Source of the DNA: Symbiodinium natans
Lineage: Eukaryota; Sar; Dinophyceae; Suessiales; Symbiodiniaceae
Direction of reading: 5' to 3'
Assembly (NCBI GenBank): GCA_905221605.1
Contig: CAJNDS010002312.1
Coordinates: 433,531-497,530 of the forward strand
DNA: 64,000 nucleotides
A program made the translations under genes and the position numbers. Shown piece by piece: positions 21,802-32,696 of the stretch; position 1 is the stretch's first letter, and each line of letters starts with the position of its first letter. Under the pieces are notes generated by a model. That model was not told where the DNA came from, made no database searches, and saw only the letters and a list, made by a program, of their open reading frames with translations.

Positions 21802-22020
21802 AAATCATGAGCATCAGCTGGGTTGGCTGCCAATCCAAAATGGACGTCCCTTTTAATCGCTTTCTGTGTCTTCAAACGAACAAAAAACGACAAACACTTA
21901 GGTTCCTCACTTGAAGATGCAGGAAACGGCCCAACAAGGACACCCGTTCCATCGCCCATATATGGAGAGAGAGAGAGAGGGAGAAAGGAAAAAATCATGA
22001 GCATCAGCTGGGTTTGCTTA
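20650..22020. repeat. Tandem repeat of 190-242 bp units carrying (GA)n microsatellites
   Basis: The landmark ATGAGCATCAGCTGGGTT occurs at 20918, 21109, 21351 (variant), 21572, 21807 and 21997. Units contain ACACCCNTTCCATCGCCCATATAT, a GA microsatellite of changing length and GTGTCCCTTTTC. Length differences come mainly from the GA tract. Open frames are short and differ between units, so it does not look coding. An AAATCTCTTTTC unit is duplicated at 20584 and 20698. Confidence 0.9.
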
Positions 22021-22273
22021 CATGTTCATTGTTATTCCTTTTGTTTTTTCTAACGGAAATGAACAAGAGAAGAGAAAAATAAGAACCAGAGGAAAGATGA
22101 AAACGAGCACCATCTTCTCTTTGCCTGATTTTTGCATTTCGCTTGTCCTCATTTCTCTTCCATTCTTTTCATTGCTCTTCCATTTAGAGTTGCATTCCTG
22201 TTGATCTCTCCTCTCTCCTTTCTCTCTCCCTTCTCTTCTCTTGTTCTCCTTTAAATCTCAAAAACACACAGTG

Positions 22274-23420
22274 AGGAAGACAAGCTTCGAGGCGCTGGAG
22301 CCGTGCCGTTTTCAGGCATCGGCTTGGTCAACGAGTTGCTATTTGTTGTCCGCAAAGTTAGTGTCTTAAGATTGTTCACCGATTGTTGTATGATGGTCAC
22401 TGATTATCCGAGAAGTTTTCGCGGGTCTTTTGCAATGGGTGCTGTCGTTGCTTTTTTTTTGTTGGCTCCTTCTCGGCGGGGCAGTGGCTTCTGCGGTCAT
22501 GGGAGTGTCCGTGGCGGAGGTGGACTGTAGCGGGTTGTGCGGCTGCATGATTCCAATGCTTGCGGTAAAGGCATGTGTCTCAAGGTGATTTTCTGCGGGA
22601 GTGTTTTCTGCACGAGACGGTTCAGGGCACTGCAGGACTCGCGTCCACTTCAGTTTGTGAAGAAGAGTACGAAGTTCGACAGATTGTCGAACCGACATCT
22701 GTACGCGTTGAATGATAATGTAGATGTCTTGAAAGAGTTAGGGCATCTTCATGAGAAGAAGCCTCTTTCAGTAGCAGTGATCTTTGTCGACGCACACCAA
22801 GCAACAATTGTGCACGACAGCTGGCGAGACTTAGCGTCGGCCGCAGCAGTTTCCCGAGTCAGGAAGACAAGCTCCGAGGCGCCGCAGCCGTGCCGTCTTC
22901 AGGCATCGGCTTGGTCAACGAGTTGCTATTTGTTGTCCGCAAAGTTAGTGTCTTAAGATTGTTCACCGATTGTTGTATGATGGTCACTGATTATCCGAGA
23001 AGTTTTCGCGGGTCTTTTGCAATGGGTGCTGTCGTTGCTTTTTTTTTGTTGGCTCCTTCTCGGCGGGGCAGTGGCTTCTGCGGTCATGGGAGTGTCCGTG
23101 GCGGAGGTGGACTGTAGCGGGTTGTGCGGCTGCATGATTCCAATGCTTGCGGTAAAGGCATGTGTCTCAAGGTGATTTTCTGCGGGAGTGTTTTCTGCAC
23201 GAGACGGTTCAGGGCACAGCAGGACTCGCGTCCACTTCAGTTTGTGAAGAAGAGTACGAAGTTTTACAGGTTGTCGAACCGACGTCTGTACGCGTTGAAT
23301 GATAATGTAGATGTCTTGAAAGAGTTAGGGCATCTTCATGAGAAGATGCCTCTTTCAGTAGCAGTGATCTTGCCGATCCACACCAAGCAACAATTGGGCA
23401 CGACAGCTGACAGGACACTT
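22274..23420. repeat. 587-bp direct tandem duplication
   Basis: Copies at about 22274-22860 and 22861-23420 are nearly identical; equivalent points are offset by exactly 587 bp (for example 22303 and 22890). A short frame reading GIGLVNELLFVVRKVSVLRL is present in both, but without ATG or clean splice sites. Coding status is undecided. Confidence 0.9.
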
Positions 23421-23699
23421 CAATGTGCGCACAACGGTGCGCAGCTCGACCCGAGAGACCGCTTGCATCATCCCCCACGCAAGAGCAGAAGTGATAGCTA
23501 GTATTCGTTGCCAACATCTGACTGCGTCTGTACGTTCACATCAAAAAAAAGAGTAAATTATAAATCGTAAGCCCTAAACCCTAAGAGAACGAAATTGGTG
23601 AATTTGTGCTTCAGGTTTCTTGGATTTAGTTTGTTTATAGGTTTTTAAATACAAAACAAGAGAGAACGTCAAATAATACATAAAGGTCCATGCCACATA

Positions 23700-23790
23700 C
23701 GTATATATGTCTGGATGTATGTATGTATGTATGTATGTATGTATGTATGTGCGTATGTGCGGATGTATGCATGTCGCATATACATACTTG
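23700..23790. repeat. (TATG)n microsatellite
   Basis: About ten TATG units with GCGTATG interruptions. Confidence 0.9.
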
Positions 23791-23967
23791 TGCACATCTG
23801 CCACATCATGGGCTTTCGGGGCTTCCGCTTTGGCGGTTGCGCTCAGGGTCTTCGGGTCATTGGCTTCACGGCCCTTGGGGTAACATGTTGAAGTTCAAGA
23901 TCCAACTCCAGTACGGGTTCAGGGAGGGTTTAGGGTTTAGGGTTTAGGGTTTAGGGTTTAGGGTTAG

Positions 23968-24340
23968 GGACACTTTTCGGTGGATCTTGTTGGCAAGGGG
24001 GGACGTCTTAGCAGACAGGACGCCTGTCTCCGTGGCGCCCTCTTTCTCTGCGGTGATGCCCAAATCCTCAGAAGCATGGGCGATTGGGGCCGGGGGCCTT
24101 CAAGGTGACCCAAGTGATGGCCATCTGTTCGGGTGCAGAAAAGAAAGAGCACAGTGCTCCGAAACCGAAATACGCCGACAGCAGCCCTGCATGAACAAAA
24201 TCCAAGAAGGGACTAGGAAGAGACAATCGAAACAGCGACAGGTCCGTCAGGCAACGCCGTCGGTCGCCGCCGTGTATATCGACGATCTTTGTAGAGGACT
24301 GGAGACAGCTCACAGCAAGCTGCTCCAGAATCTTAAAGAA
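23968..24340 (+). CDS. One or two exons, frame of the first uncertain
   Basis: It starts after GGGTTAG|. One frame reads DTFRWILLARGDVLADRTPV and stays open for over 370 bp to ATPSVAAVYIDDLCRGLETA and HSKLLQNLKE. A donor CAAG|GTGACC at 24104 and an acceptor GTCCGTCAG| near 24250 suggest two exons instead. A second frame of the first part (VDLVGKGGRLSRQDACLRGA) is also open. The third-position GC count slightly favours the first frame. Confidence 0.5.
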
Positions 24341-24874
24341 CATACTTATGTACATATATATATACATACATATACATCATACTACTTTTAGTAGGATTGC
24401 CATATGTGTGCTACTGTTGTTACTGGAACCTGAATTCTGAATTCTCACCCATAAGAGCCGCACATGAAAAAAGGTGGCAAAAGCACCGGACAAGGGGGGA
24501 AATGAAAGAAGACAAACGGAGACAATCAATCGAAAACCCAACAGCAACCCCACCGCGAAGGAAGAACAATGGGATCCCCTATCCCACAAAAACCCGGCAA
24601 GTTCCACACGGTACCACAGCCCTGAACTCTAAACCCTCAACACTGTGTGGGGGTTATCTGTTTCGGGACTTCTGAATGAAAAGCACGATGCATGAACATC
24701 CCAAGCCCAAGACATCCTGGAGTCCAGGGTTTAGGGTTTAGGGTTCAGGGTTCAGGGTTTCGGGTCCCGCCTCGACGTTCATGGCAGCTGTCGCATTCGC
24801 TTTGCCTTTGCCCGAGATCTCTGGGCCACTTTTTAGGGCGTACATTGCAGGGTGTAGGGTTTAGGGCGTACAAA

Positions 24875-24963
24875 TTGCTTCCCCCAAAAAATTAAAAATA
24901 TTCTTCCTTACAAGGGCACTATAGGGAGTATCATTTTTGCTTTTTGGGGGGGCTCTTAAGCAA
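24875..24963. mobile_element. Family F palindromic element, copy 1 (left end decayed)
   Basis: The right end TTTTTGGGGGGGCTCTTAAGC is inverted, with a deletion, at the left as TTGCTTCCCCCAAAAAA. The interior ATTCTTCCTTA...AAGGGCA matches the copy at 39043. AAAT flanks both ends. Confidence 0.6.
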
Positions 24964-25260
24964 ATAGTAGTACCATGGAAGGCAAGTGTTTGCGGCCAGC
25001 CCACGCATCATCACCCCCAACAGCTGGAGGCCTTGACCTCAACCAGGGACCTTTTTCTTTTGACACCGTAGCCTGAAGCCCCCAAAGGGCACCACATGAA
25101 CCCTAAAAATGAGATCATACAGTCTTTCTCCTGCTATCACTCCGATTAATGGTACATGAACCATGAACCCTTTCAGGCTGCATTTGGCCCTCAAGGGATG
25201 ATCGTAATCCAAAACCCTAAACCCTAAACCCTAAACCCTAAACCCTAAACCCTACAAGAG

Positions 25261-25743
25261 CTGGGAGCCAGGCTGGCGGCATCGGCCCGCGCCGTGCGAA
25301 ATGACGGCACCTGCACACGCACAAGTGCAGGATTGGCTTGGGGGTTTAGGGTTTAGGGTTTAGGGTTGGGGAGGGGTGGCGGGGGGTTGGTAGAGGTCGA
25401 GAGGTTGAGGCGGTGAGTCAAGTGACTTCTAAGGTTGAGGGTCTTCAGGCTCTCATGAAGCGTGTGAAAGCTGGAGGCTCTTCAGCGGCTGTCATGGTCA
25501 CGGCGGACGAAGAGCAAGAACGAACGATACCCAAGCCCCAGGCCCCCAACCTTATGCCCTACACCAAAACACTAGGGCTTGTTGTTCCTGCTTTTTGCTC
25601 TTTTATTTTTTTTGTGTGGGGGGGGGGGGGGGGGGGTGGTGGTTTAGGGTTTAGGGTTTCGGGCTTCTTAGGGTGTAGGGTGAGCCCCCTGAGCCCCTCA
25701 GCGCAGAGATCTCCCGCCTCGGCCTCCAAGGCCTGGTGCCGAG
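25261..25743 (+). CDS. Three plus-strand exons, one coiled-coil-like
   Basis: Exons: 25261-25343 (acceptor CAAGAG|, SARAVRNDGTCTRTSAGLAW, donor |GTTTAGG), about 25375-25535 (VTSKVEGLQALMKRVKAGGS then AAVMVTADEEQERTIPK) and about 25695-25743 (LSAEISRLGLQGLVPR). The second is helical with heptad-like spacing. An exon at about 24760-24830 (SRLDVHGSCRIRFAFARDLW) may precede them; its GSCRIRF resembles the GSFRLYF and GSFRVRV pieces further left. The G-tract at 25618-25636 separates the last two. Confidence 0.55.
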
Positions 25744-25989
25744 GGTTGAGGGTTGAGGGTTGAGGGTTCGAGGGTTTAGGGGTTTAGGGGTGTAGGGGTT
25801 TAGGGGTTTAGGGGTTTGGGATTTGAGGGTTGAGGGTTTTGGGGTTTGAGGTTTTAGGGTTGCGGGTTGAGGCTCCGACGTCGGATTTGAGGGGGGGAGG
25901 GCGCGGCGGGGCGGGGCGGGGTTGGCTTTCAGGGTTTCGGGGTCCAACAACACCTATGATGTACGTAGATATATAAGGCATATTATGAA

Positions 25990-26006
25990 TTTCTCTGTAT
26001 ATACAG

Positions 26007-26052
<46 letters not shown>

Positions 26053-26095
26053 GTATATACACATAGAGATGCATATACAATATACACACACACAC
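25990..26095. repeat. (AC)n/(AT)n microsatellite cluster
   Basis: Alternating CA and TA dinucleotide runs lie between plus-strand exons. Confidence 0.9.
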
Positions 26096-26162
26096 ACTGT
26101 GTTGTTAGAAATCTAAGCATGGGGCTCAGGGTTTTCGAGGCCAGGGAGGACAAAAGGCTTAG

Positions 26163-27448
26163 GCGGGTTCACGGTTTTGTTGGAGCCTCAAAAGAGGTCG
26201 TACTAAAGCCCCAAAATAGGTGTCGTCTACTGGCTTTCGCCAGATTCCTCTAAGCCCTAGACCCTAACCCCACCCCCCCAACCCTACACCCTACACCCTA
26301 AACCCTAAACCCTAAACCCTAAACCCTAAACCCTAAAGAAAAGCTTGGGCCTCGAGGCTGGGGAGCTCCCCCGAGGTGGATACGGCCAGGAGGAAAGGAA
26401 GGACCTGCCCACGGGAGCCATACGGGGCTTAGGGATCGGGTTCAGGGTTTAGGGTTCAGGGTTTAGGGACTGAAGCCCTAAACCCTAAACCCTAAACCCT
26501 AAACCCTGAACCCTGAACCCTAAACCCTAAACCCTAAACTGAAGGGCCTTGGGGTTGAGAATTGTTGGGGCGGGGGGCTGTTTGGTCGACACTCAACTAC
26601 TCACAATCTGCACAAGTAAGGGAACTCTGCAGAAACCCCACCGGGACCCCGCTGGCCTCGCCGGACTCAAACGGCCTGTCCACCAAGGGGTCGGGACAAG
26701 GTTTTGCGCCACTTCGGACCTTTCCATTGCCCTGTTCTAGGCTTGCAGTCTTGCACAGTTCATGTAGTTTAGGGGCACTGAAGGGGATGAGGTTTGGGAC
26801 AAAGTCTATATCGAGTTGTTTGAGCTTGCAGAATTGAAAACAGGCTATGGACTTGGCAATGGGCTACGATTAGGGCTGAACAGCGGCAACGTCACTCGGC
26901 GCCAAAGCAGATTGGGAGTTGGCGCGCATGGCATAAGAGCACACGAGGAGAGTTCTGGGAGATGTCTCGACCCTGCCCAGCTAAACCCCACATGCTAACC
27001 GAAGAAAACCCCACAAAACCCAGCCCACCAAGAAGCCCCCCAAAAAAACCCACCCCAATTCCAGCCTCAAGCCCCAGAGGTCTAAACCCAACCCTAAACC
27101 CTAAACCCTAAACCCTAAACCCTAAACCCTAAACCCTAAACCCTAAACCCTAAACCCTAAACCCTAAACCACCCCCCACAGGCCCCCTTCGCAGCCTGCC
27201 CGCCACGTGTGCAGAAAAGGACCGGTAGTATCTGTGGAGGTCCTCCGAGGGTTTCGGGGTTCTCTGCGCTGGAAAGGCTGGCCAGTTTTGCTAAGCTCTG
27301 TCGGTGGTGTGTGGTAGGTTTTTAGGGTTTAGGGTTTAGGGTTTAGGGTTTAGGGTTGCTTCTTGCTGAAGGCTGGGTGCAGGGCTTTGGGGGCAATTTG
27401 GAGCAGTTTGGAGCCCGCGGGTTTCTTGTACATCAAGAGCTCCTTTAG
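26163..27448 (+). CDS. Plus-strand exon series ending near a stop at 27448
   Basis: Exons: 26163-26197 (acceptor GGCTTAG|, GFTVLLEPQKR), about 26338-26430 (GLEAGELPRGGYGQEERKDL), 26633-26700 (acceptor CTCTGCAG|, NPTGTPLASPDSNGLSTKGS, donor CAAG|GTTTTG), 26773-26988 (acceptor GTTTAG|, DEVWDKVYIELFELAELKTG then VTRRQSRLGVGAHGIRAHEE), 27195-27313 (acceptor TTCGCAG|, VSGFSALERLASFAKLCRWC, donor GTG|GTAGGT) and about 27373-27448 (NLEQFGARGFLVHQELL then TAG). The last could be the end of the gene, convergent with the S28 gene on the minus strand. EVWDKVYIELFELA and SALERLASFAKLC are helical. No family is recognised. Confidence 0.65.
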
Positions 27449-27932
27449 CTACAGTAGCCCTTCTACTTCGGATTCTGACAGTCTCCTTACAGAAGGCCCA
27501 ATCCCCCTCACAAAGAAGGCCCCAGCTTAATTCAGCCCCCAGATTGGCGAGTTTTAGAGGGGAAAGGCCGCGCCTCACCAACTTCACGTAGAAGGGTGCA
27601 TATCTCCAGAGCCAGCCTCAACGTCAAGACAAGAAGTGCTGAAGGGTTTAGGGTTTAGGGTTTAGGGTTTAGGGTTTAGGGACTTGCCTACATGCCCCCC
27701 TGAAAACCCTTTATAGGAGAAGCTCCGCAGAATCTGCAGCCGATTTTTCCCTTGCTTGTCAAGGAGACTGGTTGTCGTGCCTGTAATCATGATGATGGTC
27801 ATCATCAGAATAGCAGCAAGAGTTTGACTAACTAGGATCCGTGACGACGAGATAAATTCTGCATGGAAGTTCTTCTTCAACTCCCGTGCGCTCCTTATAT
27901 CTGGCGCGATGCTGAACATCAGATGCGCACCC

Positions 27933-29783
27933 TCACTTTCCGATGATGTCCTTGATGAACTGCTTCTCAGCTTCCCGGACCTGACGGAGCTCCTCGTAGT
28001 CCTGGTCGGTGCTGAAAAACGTGTCGGCGTGATGCCCTCCGCGCTTGATCTTCGCAAACCTGTTCGACGGATGCTGTAGGGCCATCTCTTCTGTGAGGCC
28101 TGCCCACCCCCAGGGGTCCAGCTCCCCAACCGTGAAGAAGACGTTCGACATCTCGCGAACCATGCTCTTCAGGCTGTACTTGAACTCGTTGGCGCGCAAG
28201 TCAATTTTCCCCGGCCGGGCGCCTGGGAGCCCATCACTCGCCAAGCCCTGGGCGCTTGTTTCCTTCTTTGCTTCCTCAGATGGAATCTGCTCCTTGACAG
28301 TCCAGTCACGGTCCAAATGCATCGAAGGTGGGGCTAAATAAACCAAGCCAGTAGGTGGTGCATTGGCCCAGGCCCAAAGGTCATTGACGGTCAGCGCTCG
28401 CCAGGCTTCTGAGTCATCGTCAAGCTCCTTTCTGCAAACATCATCACTGACCAACGTAGTCGAAGTCGTAGTCGTCGTCGGCACTGGGCACAAGAAGACG
28501 GCTGATGGGTCCTCCCCCCACATGCTTACCTGTGCCTCAAATATGGCAGCAATGAGTTCAGGCATCCCACTCGTGTTGAAGTCCTCAGCCGAATAATCAT
28601 TGCTTTCCGTGCTGCTCCAATCTGCCTCTACCGTCAGACCATTCATCGTCATTGTGTAGATGAGCTGGTCCATGTCGCCCGTGATATTGATTGCTGCCGC
28701 TGTCTCGTTGAACTTCTCACAAAGGGCTTGGAGTGGGAACGGAGGAAGCACAATAGGATTTTCCATGTACCCTCCGACAGTCATGTAGTTGGACTCAAAA
28801 GGAAAGCTAGACTGCGCCAGCGTTTCCAGTTTTGTTACGAGTGCGATGCCAAGGGAGAATAGATCAGCACCACTTTCCAATGGCCTGCAAAGACCTGGCA
28901 TCGCAGCATTCAGCGCAGGGGCAATGAGCGAGGCCTTTGAGCTCATCATGGCATCAAAAAGAACAAGGGTCATTGCCAACGTGCCATCTCCGCAATGTGG
29001 CACCAAGTCCATCCCGTATCGAACTGCCCTCCAAAAATTGCCCCACTCTTCCTTCGGTGTGTCCACCATTTGGTTGACGACCATGGAAGATGCGATGGCG
29101 CCCGAAATCAAGTGCGGGTACTTGAGACGCATTGTGGCGGAGAGCCGCGCACCATAAGAGCCCCCGAAAGTCACAATCTTGGAGGTCGGCGCAACATAGC
29201 TGCCATCTTCGGTTGCGACGTGCGTGAGATTCCAGGCAATCTTGGCAAAGTCTGCCAGTGCCTCCTCGGAGGTCAGGTACTTCAAGCAGCTACTCATTCC
29301 AGTCAGTGTCGGGGAAGATTCTCCAAAGTAGCGGTGCTCTGCAAAGACAAGTAGCGCACCCACCTCTTTCCCAAGCTCCCACATAAGCCCGGTGTTGTTG
29401 ACGTACAGATCGACTGCTGCCTCGTTCCCAGTGTAGAAGAAGATAGGTCCGCCCCCTCCATTGACGTAGCCATCGTAGATGCAAACCCGTTGCTGGAATG
29501 TGACGTTTGTAGGGTCAAAGTGCGACAGAGGCTGCTCAAAGAGCTCCCATCGGCAGTCTTTCGTGGAAGGCCTATCATCGCCCTTTGAGCGGCGCGCTTG
29601 TGCCACTTGATGATACCCTTCCGCGGCTTCGATTTTTGGTCCGCGGAAAGACTGAAGTGGGATCGGTGGGCTCTGTCTCTCCGCTCGCAAGGACAAGGCG
29701 CAAGACCCATCGCTGAGCTCCTCATTTGCCCCTCCCAAAGCCAGAGATGTCCATAGCAAGGAGAGACAAAGGAGCGGAGGCAT
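27933..29783 (-). CDS. Secreted S28-family serine peptidase (prolyl/dipeptidyl carboxypeptidase-like), copy 1
   Basis: An intronless 616-residue protein that starts at ATG 29783. Residues 1-19 form a signal peptide (hydrophobic LLCLSLLWTSLALGGA). The mature part has the S28 features: GGPIFFYTGNE near 111-121, AEHRYFGES near 148-155, the nucleophile motif GGSYGARLS with Ser209, the acid GELDPWG with Asp556, and the GGHHAD histidine pair at 584-585. Several N-x-S/T sites (NVT, NNT, NLT, NET, NIT) suggest glycosylation. S28 enzymes (lysosomal Pro-X carboxypeptidase, DPP7, PRSS16) cleave after proline or remove dipeptides, usually in acidic compartments. A Thr-rich linker lies near 445-455. All three catalytic residues are present, so it is probably active. 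It is paralogous to the copy at 42371-44341. Confidence 0.96.
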   Translation of the reverse strand: MPPLLCLSLLWTSLALGGANEELSDGSCALSLRAERQSPPIPLQSFRGPKIEAAEGYHQVAQARRSKGDDRPSTKDCRWELFEQPLSHFDPTNVTFQQRVCIYDGYVNGGGGPIFFYTGNEAAVDLYVNNTGLMWELGKEVGALLVFAEHRYFGESSPTLTGMSSCLKYLTSEEALADFAKIAWNLTHVATEDGSYVAPTSKIVTFGGSYGARLSATMRLKYPHLISGAIASSMVVNQMVDTPKEEWGNFWRAVRYGMDLVPHCGDGTLAMTLVLFDAMMSSKASLIAPALNAAMPGLCRPLESGADLFSLGIALVTKLETLAQSSFPFESNYMTVGGYMENPIVLPPFPLQALCEKFNETAAAINITGDMDQLIYTMTMNGLTVEADWSSTESNDYSAEDFNTSGMPELIAAIFEAQVSMWGEDPSAVFLCPVPTTTTTSTTLVSDDVCRKELDDDSEAWRALTVNDLWAWANAPPTGLVYLAPPSMHLDRDWTVKEQIPSEEAKKETSAQGLASDGLPGARPGKIDLRANEFKYSLKSMVREMSNVFFTVGELDPWGWAGLTEEMALQHPSNRFAKIKRGGHHADTFFSTDQDYEELRQVREAEKQFIKDIIGK

Positions 29784-29889
29784 CGTTCCGAGCCGGGTCC
29801 TCGGAACTCGAAGGCTGATGCTGACGAGTGTAGAGTTGAGCCGACTCGTCGGGAAGGCAAGGCATGGTGTTTGATCGAAGGCCTGCTGA

Positions 29890-30130
29890 ACCCCTAAACC
29901 CTAAACCCTAAACCCTAAACCCTAAACCCTAAACCCTATTCACCATCCGCCCCGCGTCGACATCAACATCATCGCGGTCGTCGTCGCCATCATCAACATC
30001 ACCACCAGCATCGCCGACATCGCCATCGAGTATGTCGGGAGGGTTTCCGAAAATGGGGGGGGGGGTCTCTTATAAACCCTAAACCCTAAACCCTAAACCC
30101 TAAACCCTAAACCCTAAACCCGAGGATTCT
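29890..30130. repeat. Two CCCTAAA arrays and a GTCATC-rich tract upstream of S28 copy 1
   Basis: CCCTAAA arrays at 29890-29938 and 30075-30120 flank an ATCA/GTCGTC trinucleotide-like stretch. It is the likely promoter-proximal region of the S28 gene. Confidence 0.8.
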
Positions 30131-30172
30131 CTAGCACTGTGGGGCCCCTACCATTGGGAATGCCTCATGAAT

Positions 30173-30400
30173 GCTCCCCCCCCCCCCCCCCTCCCCCACC
30201 CCCCCCCCCCCCCCACCCCCCCCCGCTTTCCCCCCCCCCAACCCCCCCCCCCCCACTCCCCCCACCCCCCCCCCACCCCCCCCCCCCCCCCCCCCCCCCT
30301 CCCCCCCGCTCCCCCCCCTCCCACCCCCCCGCCTCTCGCTACCCACCCCGCTCCCCCCCCCCCCCCCGCTCCCCAACCCCCCTCCCCCCCCCCCCCAACT
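30173..30400. repeat. Very long imperfect poly-C tract
   Basis: About 220 bp that are nearly all C with single A, T or G interruptions. It produces proline-rich or glycine-rich artefact frames in all phases. Sequencing or assembly here is likely to be inaccurate. Confidence 0.9.
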
Positions 30401-30515
30401 GAGCCACCCGGCTTTGGAAGCTCCTTCGGGCAATGGGGTTTAGGGTTTAGGGTCTTTGGGTTTCGGGTTTAGGGTCTTGGGGTTTAGGGTTTGGGGTTGA
30501 GGGTAAAGGGATTGC

Positions 30516-31890
30516 GCCCGGCAGGGAGGGAAGGGGGCCAGAAGGCCTAGAGTTCCTTTGGAGGAGGCTGCGGAAAAAGAAAAGGTACTCTAATTGTTTT
30601 CTATGGGGCTTTCCGAGGGCTGAGGGGAACAAATATCTATCCTCCCCTTAGAACCTTAACAAAGATTTTTTAGATATCCTCTTGGGGCTTATATGAACAA
30701 ACAGACAAATTCCCAAGGGGGATATAGTAATGTAACCCCTACAGGTTGGGAACCCAACAAATCAGCCCTCAAGAGGGTAGTAGAGCAGGGCTTGGGGGGT
30801 CGAAAGCTCAGACTATCCATCCATCCCACAGAGCCATGGTAAATCACGTGAATAATGCGTTTTTGCTTCGGACATCCCCACCCTACAGAGTTGGATTTAT
30901 AACTATATTATAGTATAGTTATAGTTATATTATAGTTATAAGTATAAATATGAGTATTATTTTTATTGTTATTATTATTGTATATATATATATACACATG
31001 GATGCATACTTTTTTTTTGGGGAGGGGGGTGGGGGGGGGTGGGCGCTCGAGGGACACTTTGGGGACTGGGGAGAGTCTGGTTGAGGAACAGACGGGGCGA
31101 GGAAAAGAGGTTTAGTTTAACATCTCTCACAACCCCACACCGAGGGTGGGAAGCATGGTCTTAATGGACTTTACCAGAAAGATGCCCCCCCCAAAAAAAA
31201 AGAGGACTCCTGTAAGAGTCTATAGTAACTCCAGAGCCTGCTGCTTGGGAAATGAACCATAAAAGGGTTTATGGTCCATCTACCTTCAGAGGAATTATAG
31301 TAGTACAGGGTTTATGGTTCATATACCTGAATCCCTAAACCCTAAACCCTGAATCGGAATTATAGTAAGTATAGGGTTTAGGGTTCATGTAGTCCCCAAG
31401 GCTGTAGAGGAAAGTCCCCAGGCGCCCCGAAACCCCAAGGCCCCCCCAAAATCCTTCAAACCCTGAGTCGGATCCTTGAAAACTCAACAAAAATGTGTTT
31501 TTGGTTGAGGGTTTAGGGTTAGGGGTTTAGGGGTTTAGGGGTTTAGGGGTTTAGGGGTTTAGGGTTTAGGGTTTAAATCCCAACGCAATCGGAGAGGTCC
31601 TGAGCCGAGTGCGCCCTCAGCTCCTTGCGGATGTCGAAGCCTGTGGGGCTGGGCAAGGAGACCTTTTCGGGCTCCGGGTATCGTCGGGTGATAGGGTTTA
31701 GGGTTTAGGGTACAGGGGTCGGGGCGATGCCAACAGGGTTTCCTTAAGCCCTTTCGGATTCTGAGTGCACTGAAGCCCCAACAGGGCTCCACGGCGGCTT
31801 AGACTGTTCGTGAGATTGGTTTGTGGGTTTCATGCCGCAGCCTCGGCTGCCCGCAACTCCTTCAAGCTGATGCAAGCTTCAGAGCGCTAT
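30516..31890 (-). CDS. Minus-strand exon series, part 1
   Basis: Exons (5'-3' on the minus strand): about 31868-31945 (acceptor CAATTTCAG|, VVEPEVLADSWSVPPDSALK), about 31700-31760 (acceptor GGCTTCAG|, CTQNPKGLKETLLASPRPL), about 31577-31690 (TGFDIRKELRAHSAQDLSDC, most third positions G/C) and 30516-30567 (acceptor CTTTTTCCGCAG|, SSKGTLGLLAPFPPCR). Pyrimidine tracts on this strand support the direction, although the plus strand of 31577-31690 is also open. A family D element lies at 31244-31400. The function is unknown. Confidence 0.5.
31244..31400. mobile_element. Family D palindromic element, copy 1
   Basis: Left end CTTGGGAAATGAACC, right end GTTCATGTAGTCCCCAAG. The interior has two GGAATTATAGTA...GGGTTTAGGGTTCAT units shared with the other D copies. 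The CCCTAAA inside could be an insertion or part of the element. Confidence 0.65.
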
Positions 31891-32569
31891 CCGGAGGCAC
31901 ACTCCAAGAATCTGCCAGAACCTCCGGCTCAACCACCCCAAACCCTGAAATTGCGCGGGGGTGAACCTTCAATTCCCATCTCCGCCAGAAGCTCGCGATA
32001 TCTGGCGGCGCTGGATAGGACCGACTAGGAGGACGGGTTGTTCGTGGTTTGACAAAACATTCGTGGTTCGTGTTCGGCCTGGACCTACGACCCCTCAGTT
32101 TCGAAAATTCCCCACGTCAATCCCAACACCCGAGAAACGCGTCTTCAAAACCCTAAACCCTAAACCCTAAACCCTAAACCCTAAACCCTAAACCCTAAAC
32201 CCTAAACCCTAAACCCTAGTGGCAACCCGAAGGTTCCCAGCATCAAGATTCAATCAAGCCCGACTCTTGTTCAACCAACCGAAGAAGGATGCTGGACAAC
32301 GACAAGTAGCAAGAAAACTGCAACAAGCAAGCCGCTGGAACGCATGCACTAGAACCAACCACGCCAGGAAATAAGTGCCAGGGCACAAAGACTACTGCGG
32401 CTACGACAGAACAACTACAGTACCACATCCTAAACGGCCCTTTCGTCCTGAGGTGGTTCCTAAAGTATTGACAACACTGCCCCGTCTCGTCTGGGTTGGC
32501 TGTTTTGCCAACTCTCCAACCCCACTCAGCCGAGCCGAAGCGCAGCTTGACTTTGTTTGCTGGGCTTAG

Positions 32570-32690
32570 GGTTGAGGAGTTTAGGAGTTTAGGAGTTTTA
32601 GGAGTTTAAGAGTTTGGGAGTTTAGGAGTTTAGGAGTTTAAGAGTTTAGGAGTTTAGGAGTTTAGGAGTTTGGGAGTTTGGGAGTAAAAG
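32570..32690. repeat. (AGGAGTTT)n eight-base array
   Basis: About fourteen units of AGGAGTTT and close variants. It can be derived from TTTAGGG by substitution and gain of a base. It lies between minus-strand exons. Confidence 0.95.
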
Positions 32691-32696
32691 CCCTAC

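Noticed and set aside
22303-22530. Duplicated short ORF as a gene family
   Set aside because: No ATG, no clear splice sites, and changes between copies do not show constraint.
30139-30472. Proline-rich and glycine-rich ORFs
   Set aside because: Artefacts of a long poly-C tract; open in every frame.
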